Assembly (NCBI GenBank): GCA_022508725.1
Contig: JAFLUR010000090.1
Span: 1-8,348, forward strand
Direction of reading: 5' to 3'
DNA length: 8,348 nucleotides
DNA from: Oscillospiraceae bacterium
Lineage (GTDB): Bacteria; Bacillota; Clostridia; UBA1381
Positions 5,995 to 8,348 of this stretch are shown here, in pieces (position 1 is the stretch's first letter; every line of letters starts with the position of its first letter). The position numbers and the translations under genes are program-made. Under the pieces are notes generated by a model that did not search any database, was not told where the DNA came from, and saw only the letters and a program-made list of their open reading frames with translations.

Positions 5995-6060
5995 ATGATT
6001 CGTACCATTCTTAAAGGCGTAAAAGTTGTTTTGGTAAAATTCGTAAAAGCACTATGGTAA
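5995..6060 (+). CDS. Tiny cationic amphipathic peptide (21 aa)
   Basis: The ATG at 5995 follows an ideal ribosome binding site and the frame ends at TAA 6058-6060. The peptide starts MIRTILKGVK and ends FVKALW. It has one Arg, four Lys (7, 10, 15, 18) and no acidic residue. The rest is Ile, Leu, Val, Phe and Trp, so it would form an amphipathic helix with basic residues about every 3-4 positions. It has no Cys and no leader motif. The shape resembles phenol-soluble modulins, membrane-active type I toxins and antimicrobial peptides, but no family is recognised. It lies 30 nt upstream of a second tiny ORF and shares its terminator. The alternative is a translated leader that regulates the second ORF. 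Confidence 0.6.
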   Translation: MIRTILKGVKVVLVKFVKALW

Positions 6061-6090
6061 GCGTTTTGTCGGGAAAAGAGGGATTTTAAT

Positions 6091-6177
6091 ATGCGTACTT
6101 TAAAATTGATTACGACCCTTTCGGCGCTCTCGGTATTCCTGATAGCGTGCTATGTTGAAGGGCGTCAAGTGCATTAA
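6091..6177 (+). CDS. Tiny hydrophobic peptide with lipobox-like signal (28 aa)
   Basis: The ATG at 6091 is preceded by GAGGGA (6078-6083) at 7-nt spacing and the frame ends at TAA 6175-6177. The peptide has a basic start (MRTLK), a hydrophobic core (LITTLSALSVFLIA) and C20 followed by YVEGRQVH. LIAC fits the lipobox pattern, so signal peptidase II could cut before C20, leaving a nine-residue lipidated remnant and a hydrophobic signal fragment. Alternatives are a single-span membrane toxin or a signalling prepeptide. It is not a convincing AgrD, because the usual Pro/Glu tail and an agrB gene are absent. A terminator begins 3 nt after the stop, which supports a real transcript end here. Confidence 0.55.
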   Translation: MRTLKLITTLSALSVFLIACYVEGRQVH

Positions 6178-6180
6178 AAA

Positions 6181-6218
6181 ATACCGGCTGTTCTTTATCG
6201 GGCAGCCGGTATTTTTTT
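6181..6218. terminator. Strong bidirectional intrinsic terminator
   Basis: ATACCGGCTG (6181-6190) pairs perfectly with CAGCCGGTAT (6203-6212), and flanking A's and T's extend the stem. Seven T's (6212-6218) follow on the plus strand; on the minus strand the complement of the A-run 6176-6181 provides the T-run. It ends the peptide ORF transcript and also lies just downstream of the XRE gene stop at 6231. Confidence 0.93.
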
Positions 6219-6230
6219 ACATATATTAAA

Positions 6231-6908
6231 TTATATCATAGATTCCTCATCACAATCATCCGAAAGAAACGAAGCGTCCATTAATTCTTCCGGATCGCAA
6301 TCCAATGCTTTGGCAAGACGCACTACAGTAGAAATCCGAGCTTTATTTATATTTCTCAAACGCTGCTCATAACTTTGAATAACGCGTATATTAACATTCG
6401 AGCGTTCGGCAAGCTCTGCTTGTGACAAACCGTATGCGGTTCTCATTCTTGTTAATGCTGTGGTTTTATAATGTTCTGACAGTCTTCCATCCAAAGCCGA
6501 TACAAATTTCGTTATATCCGCCTCGTGCATGGTATCATACATACCAAGCATATCTCCTGCCGAAACAGCCGATAAAACATAAGCAAATTTATGATTTTTT
6601 ATCCAAACATAGTAGCAAAGCGCCCAACCGAACCAATATTCCGGAGACTTATCCGAATACATTATATCCTGCACCGGAATCTCTGCGTCTTTAATCTCCC
6701 GAACCACCAACCGGGCAAGCTCACACCCGGTTTTCCCTACTATATAATTCGGATTTCCGTTTTCAAACCGAGTGCAAACATCTGAAGCTAAAAACATGGT
6801 AAAATACTCGTCTATATCAAAACCGCAGGTATTTACCGCAAAATCGGTCATATGTGCAAAATTTTTTTGAGCATGATATAAATAGTCTTTATCGTAAGCG
6901 TTCATCAT
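6231..6908 (-). CDS. XRE-family regulator with N-terminal partner domain, likely antitoxin
   Basis: This is a 225-residue cytoplasmic protein with an XRE helix-turn-helix at the C-terminus (about 152-211): LTRMRTAYGLSQAELAERSN, then VIQSYEQRLRNINKA and LAKALDCDPEELMD. Residues 1-140 form a separate domain with FENGNPNYIVGKTGCELARL, SPEYWFGWALCYYVW and MHEADITKFVSAL. I recall this domain arrangement from many Firmicutes proteins next to DUF3990 genes, but could not check it here. The ATG at 6908 (with another at 6905) lies within the last codons of the DUF3990 gene, a 20-nt overlap. GAGAGGG about 11 nt upstream is a mediocre site, so translation is probably coupled. I infer that it neutralises the upstream protein and represses the shared promoter, where a palindrome is present. 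Confidence 0.85.
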   Translation of the reverse strand: MMNAYDKDYLYHAQKNFAHMTDFAVNTCGFDIDEYFTMFLASDVCTRFENGNPNYIVGKTGCELARLVVREIKDAEIPVQDIMYSDKSPEYWFGWALCYYVWIKNHKFAYVLSAVSAGDMLGMYDTMHEADITKFVSALDGRLSEHYKTTALTRMRTAYGLSQAELAERSNVNIRVIQSYEQRLRNINKARISTVVRLAKALDCDPEELMDASFLSDDCDEESMI

Positions 6909-7560
6909 CTTGTTTCATTCCCTCTCTGATAATGTCGATAATAAATAAATCGTTGGGAGTAATTTCTTCGCCTTTTGTCATTCGATACTCTTTTCGTGCC
7001 GTTTTATCCCGTTCTTTTTTCTTTTTATAGTAAACAGAGGCTTCTGCGGGTGAGCTTGATATATACTTTATCCTTTCAAAAGCCTTCTCGCCGACAAGAA
7101 CAATTTGTTCACCCAATTTACCGAGCATCATAGCGGCTCTGAGTTGACGATATGATATAGCTCCGGAAACAAAATCCTGTGCAAAAGAAAAATACGAATC
7201 ATCAGCGCGATAACCGATAATAACGTCATATTCGGAAATATCGATCATGAAATTATCCGCCAAATATTTTTTTGCCATTTCGGATACGGAGTTTTTTTCC
7301 CAATATGTACGATTTTTAGCAAGCACGGCAAGCCAATTGAGCAATACATATTTTTCGGAATTCAAATTCAAAACATTAAGTCCGCCCGTGATGAATTCAT
7401 ATTTATTGGCAAACCCGTTTTTATTGTCGGAACACGCCCATTCTTTTGCAAGCTCTTCATTTTCCGTACAATAAAATCCTTTTCCGTAATCGTTATGACG
7501 GTTTCCTTTTCCGAATGTCGGAGAATCAATTATCTTTTCGCTCCCGTGATATAATATCAT
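6889..7560 (-). CDS. DUF3990 protein, ADP-ribosyltransferase-like toxin candidate
   Basis: This 223-residue protein opens with the DUF3990 (PF13151) signature: MILYHGSEKI (H5), DYGKGFYCTENEELAKEWAC (Y30), and later YDVIIGYRADDSYF (111-124) and EQIVLVGEKAFERI (Q152, E158). H5, Y30 and E158 fall in the order of the H-Y-E catalytic triad of ADP-ribosyltransferases. I infer NAD-dependent modification of an unknown target; the target cannot be read from sequence. A Lys/Arg-rich stretch (KKKKERDKTARK) lies at 179-190. The start is the ATG at 7560, because GGAGG (7568-7572) lies 7 nt upstream; an in-frame TTG at 7587 would put that site inside the coding region. It is the first gene of a two-gene operon with the overlapping XRE regulator, and has its own consensus promoter. 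Confidence 0.82.
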   Translation of the reverse strand: MILYHGSEKIIDSPTFGKGNRHNDYGKGFYCTENEELAKEWACSDNKNGFANKYEFITGGLNVLNLNSEKYVLLNWLAVLAKNRTYWEKNSVSEMAKKYLADNFMIDISEYDVIIGYRADDSYFSFAQDFVSGAISYRQLRAAMMLGKLGEQIVLVGEKAFERIKYISSSPAEASVYYKKKKERDKTARKEYRMTKGEEITPNDLFIIDIIREGMKQDDERLR

Positions 7561-7600
7561 CTTGTTACCTCCGTCAATATAATGCAACTTTTATTGAATT

Positions 7601-7629
7601 ATTATACTACTATAGTTGTAGTCTGTCAA
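7601..7629 (-). promoter_or_regulatory. Consensus sigma-A promoter of the DUF3990-XRE operon
   Basis: On the minus strand, TTGACA (7624-7629) and TATAAT (7601-7606) have exactly 17 nt between them. Transcription would start near 7594, about 34 nt before the ATG at 7560. The -35 begins 18 nt after the stop of the upstream replication-like gene, with no terminator between, so read-through could add to expression. Confidence 0.87.
7605..7620. promoter_or_regulatory. Candidate operator palindrome in the promoter spacer
   Basis: TACTACTATAGTTGTA is a 16-nt palindrome with 14 of 16 positions symmetric and a CTATAG centre. It fills most of the spacer and touches the -10 hexamer. A dimeric XRE protein bound here would block RNA polymerase, so autorepression by the operon's own regulator is the natural reading. 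Binding itself is inference. Confidence 0.6.
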
Positions 7630-7647
7630 GCTTTTCGGAATAAAATT

Positions 7648-8348
7648 TTACGATATAAACTCCCATTCGTCCATTTTCTTCTTAACCGCAATAGGCGTTG
7701 GTATAATTCTTAATTCATTGAAATTGTTTAAAACAATTTTTAATTTTTTCTCCCCGTATTTCTCCTCAAAATCAAACGCAGCCAATTCGGCGTTTTTATG
7801 TATCATTACCGAATCGATAAACATCAACATCATACATTTTGTTTTCTCATGGTATCCGCTCTCGGATATTTTTTGCTTTATTTCATCTGATTTATAAAAC
7901 TTGCCGATCATAAATAAGCTTCTGAAATTTTTATAGGTTATTCTGTAAACGATTTCCGGAAGGTTTGATAAAAGCTCACTTGCCGTATTGAAATGAAGGC
8001 TCTTTTTCATATTATTCAGTCTTCGTGAATACAGCCTTAATTCCATTCTTAATATCCCGTTTGCTCTTTGTAATGTATTTGCGTCATAACAATACTTCGA
8101 GTTCTCTGTATGTGCTTTCATTTCACTGTACTTGTTGTAAAACGATAACTCAAATATTTTCCCACCACTCTTACTTCGTTTTGTAAAAGTTGCATTGTCT
8201 TTCGGGTAATTTCCGTTTTTTAACTTATATTTACTGAACGTTTCCGGTATGTAACAGCGATTCAATAGTTTTATAATATACCCGATATTCTCCCCCACAT
8301 AAATATCTTTTGTCAAGTCAATTCTTGTTATTCTGCAATTAAGCAACG
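7648..8348 (-). CDS. Replication-initiator-like protein, 5' partial
   Basis: The frame is open to the right edge of the window and stops at TAA 7648-7650, giving at least 232 residues. The TTG at 8346 is only the first possible start in view. Visible features are an N-terminal ITRIDLTKDIYV strand, a central FELSFYNKYSEM segment followed by GILRMELRLYSRRL, and a C-terminus with LNNFNELRIIPTPIAVKKK. The order 'RxDlt.Di ... FYnKy.E ... LRmElRl' recalls phage/plasmid replication initiators of the G2P/Phage_X type, where the Tyr acts on DNA. I could not confirm the catalytic Tyr or the metal-binding His pair, which may lie upstream. The assignment is tentative. It is the gene directly upstream of the toxin-antitoxin operon, which would suit a plasmid-like or integrated element. 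Confidence 0.6.
   Translation of the reverse strand, partial: LLNCRITRIDLTKDIYVGENIGYIIKLLNRCYIPETFSKYKLKNGNYPKDNATFTKRSKSGGKIFELSFYNKYSEMKAHTENSKYCYDANTLQRANGILRMELRLYSRRLNNMKKSLHFNTASELLSNLPEIVYRITYKNFRSLFMIGKFYKSDEIKQKISESGYHEKTKCMMLMFIDSVMIHKNAELAAFDFEEKYGEKKLKIVLNNFNELRIIPTPIAVKKKMDEWEFIS

Noticed and set aside
6091..6177. AgrD cyclic-lactone autoinducer precursor
   Set aside because: There is a Cys after a hydrophobic segment, but no acidic/proline recognition tail and no agrB-like gene in the window.
7561..7587. TTG start nine codons upstream for the DUF3990 protein
   Set aside because: The GGAGG site lies inside that extension and is correctly spaced for the ATG at 7560, where the family motif begins.

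Overview
The window looks like a stretch of a low- to medium-GC Firmicutes chromosome, most likely a gut-type Clostridia. This is inferred from AGGAGG-type ribosome binding sites, TTGACA-N17-TATAAT promoters, a CwlD-like amidase, a PilB/GspE ATPase with an MshEN domain, and a secreted protein ending in an 'IFIWDS' type module common in clostridial surface proteins. No rRNA, tRNA, CRISPR array or insertion sequence was seen.

Left part (1-3240), ordinary chromosome. The 3' end of a secreted or surface protein with a Pro/Ala/Ser/Thr linker built from 36-bp repeats lies 22 bp upstream of a complete type IV pilus/type II secretion assembly ATPase. Its N-terminus carries two textbook c-di-GMP binding (MshEN) motifs. 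A bidirectional terminator at 2394-2433 separates it from a convergent CwlD-like N-acetylmuramoyl-L-alanine amidase. The amidase Shine-Dalgarno region can pair perfectly with an upstream 10-nt arm.

Middle part (3436-5770, minus strand), AT-rich accessory DNA. The main gene encodes an AIPR-family (PF10592, abortive infection/phage resistance) protein with a Mrr-like PD-(D/E)xK nuclease motif at its N-terminus. It is broken by a single -1 frame change at a run of seven A's. The other frame continues with 149 clean codons of the same family and would restore a protein of about 610 residues. A perfect consensus promoter drives it and lies inside the 3' end of an upstream 79-codon ORF. That ORF in turn overlaps a previously uncalled small gene of 59-65 codons.

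Right part (5771-8348). A gene-poor stretch precedes two tiny tandem plus-strand ORFs, a cationic amphipathic 21-residue peptide and a 28-residue signal-peptide/lipobox-like peptide. Both have good ribosome binding sites and a shared terminator. Convergent to them is a two-gene toxin-antitoxin-like operon: a DUF3990 (ADP-ribosyltransferase-like) protein followed by an overlapping XRE-family regulator. It is driven by a second TTGACA-N17-TATAAT promoter with a near-perfect palindrome (candidate operator) between the two hexamers. At the right edge is a partial gene resembling a phage/plasmid replication initiator. The replication-like gene, toxin-antitoxin pair, AIPR gene and tiny peptides together suggest a small mobile or defence region inserted next to core genes. 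That grouping is inference; no integrase or attachment site is visible in the window.
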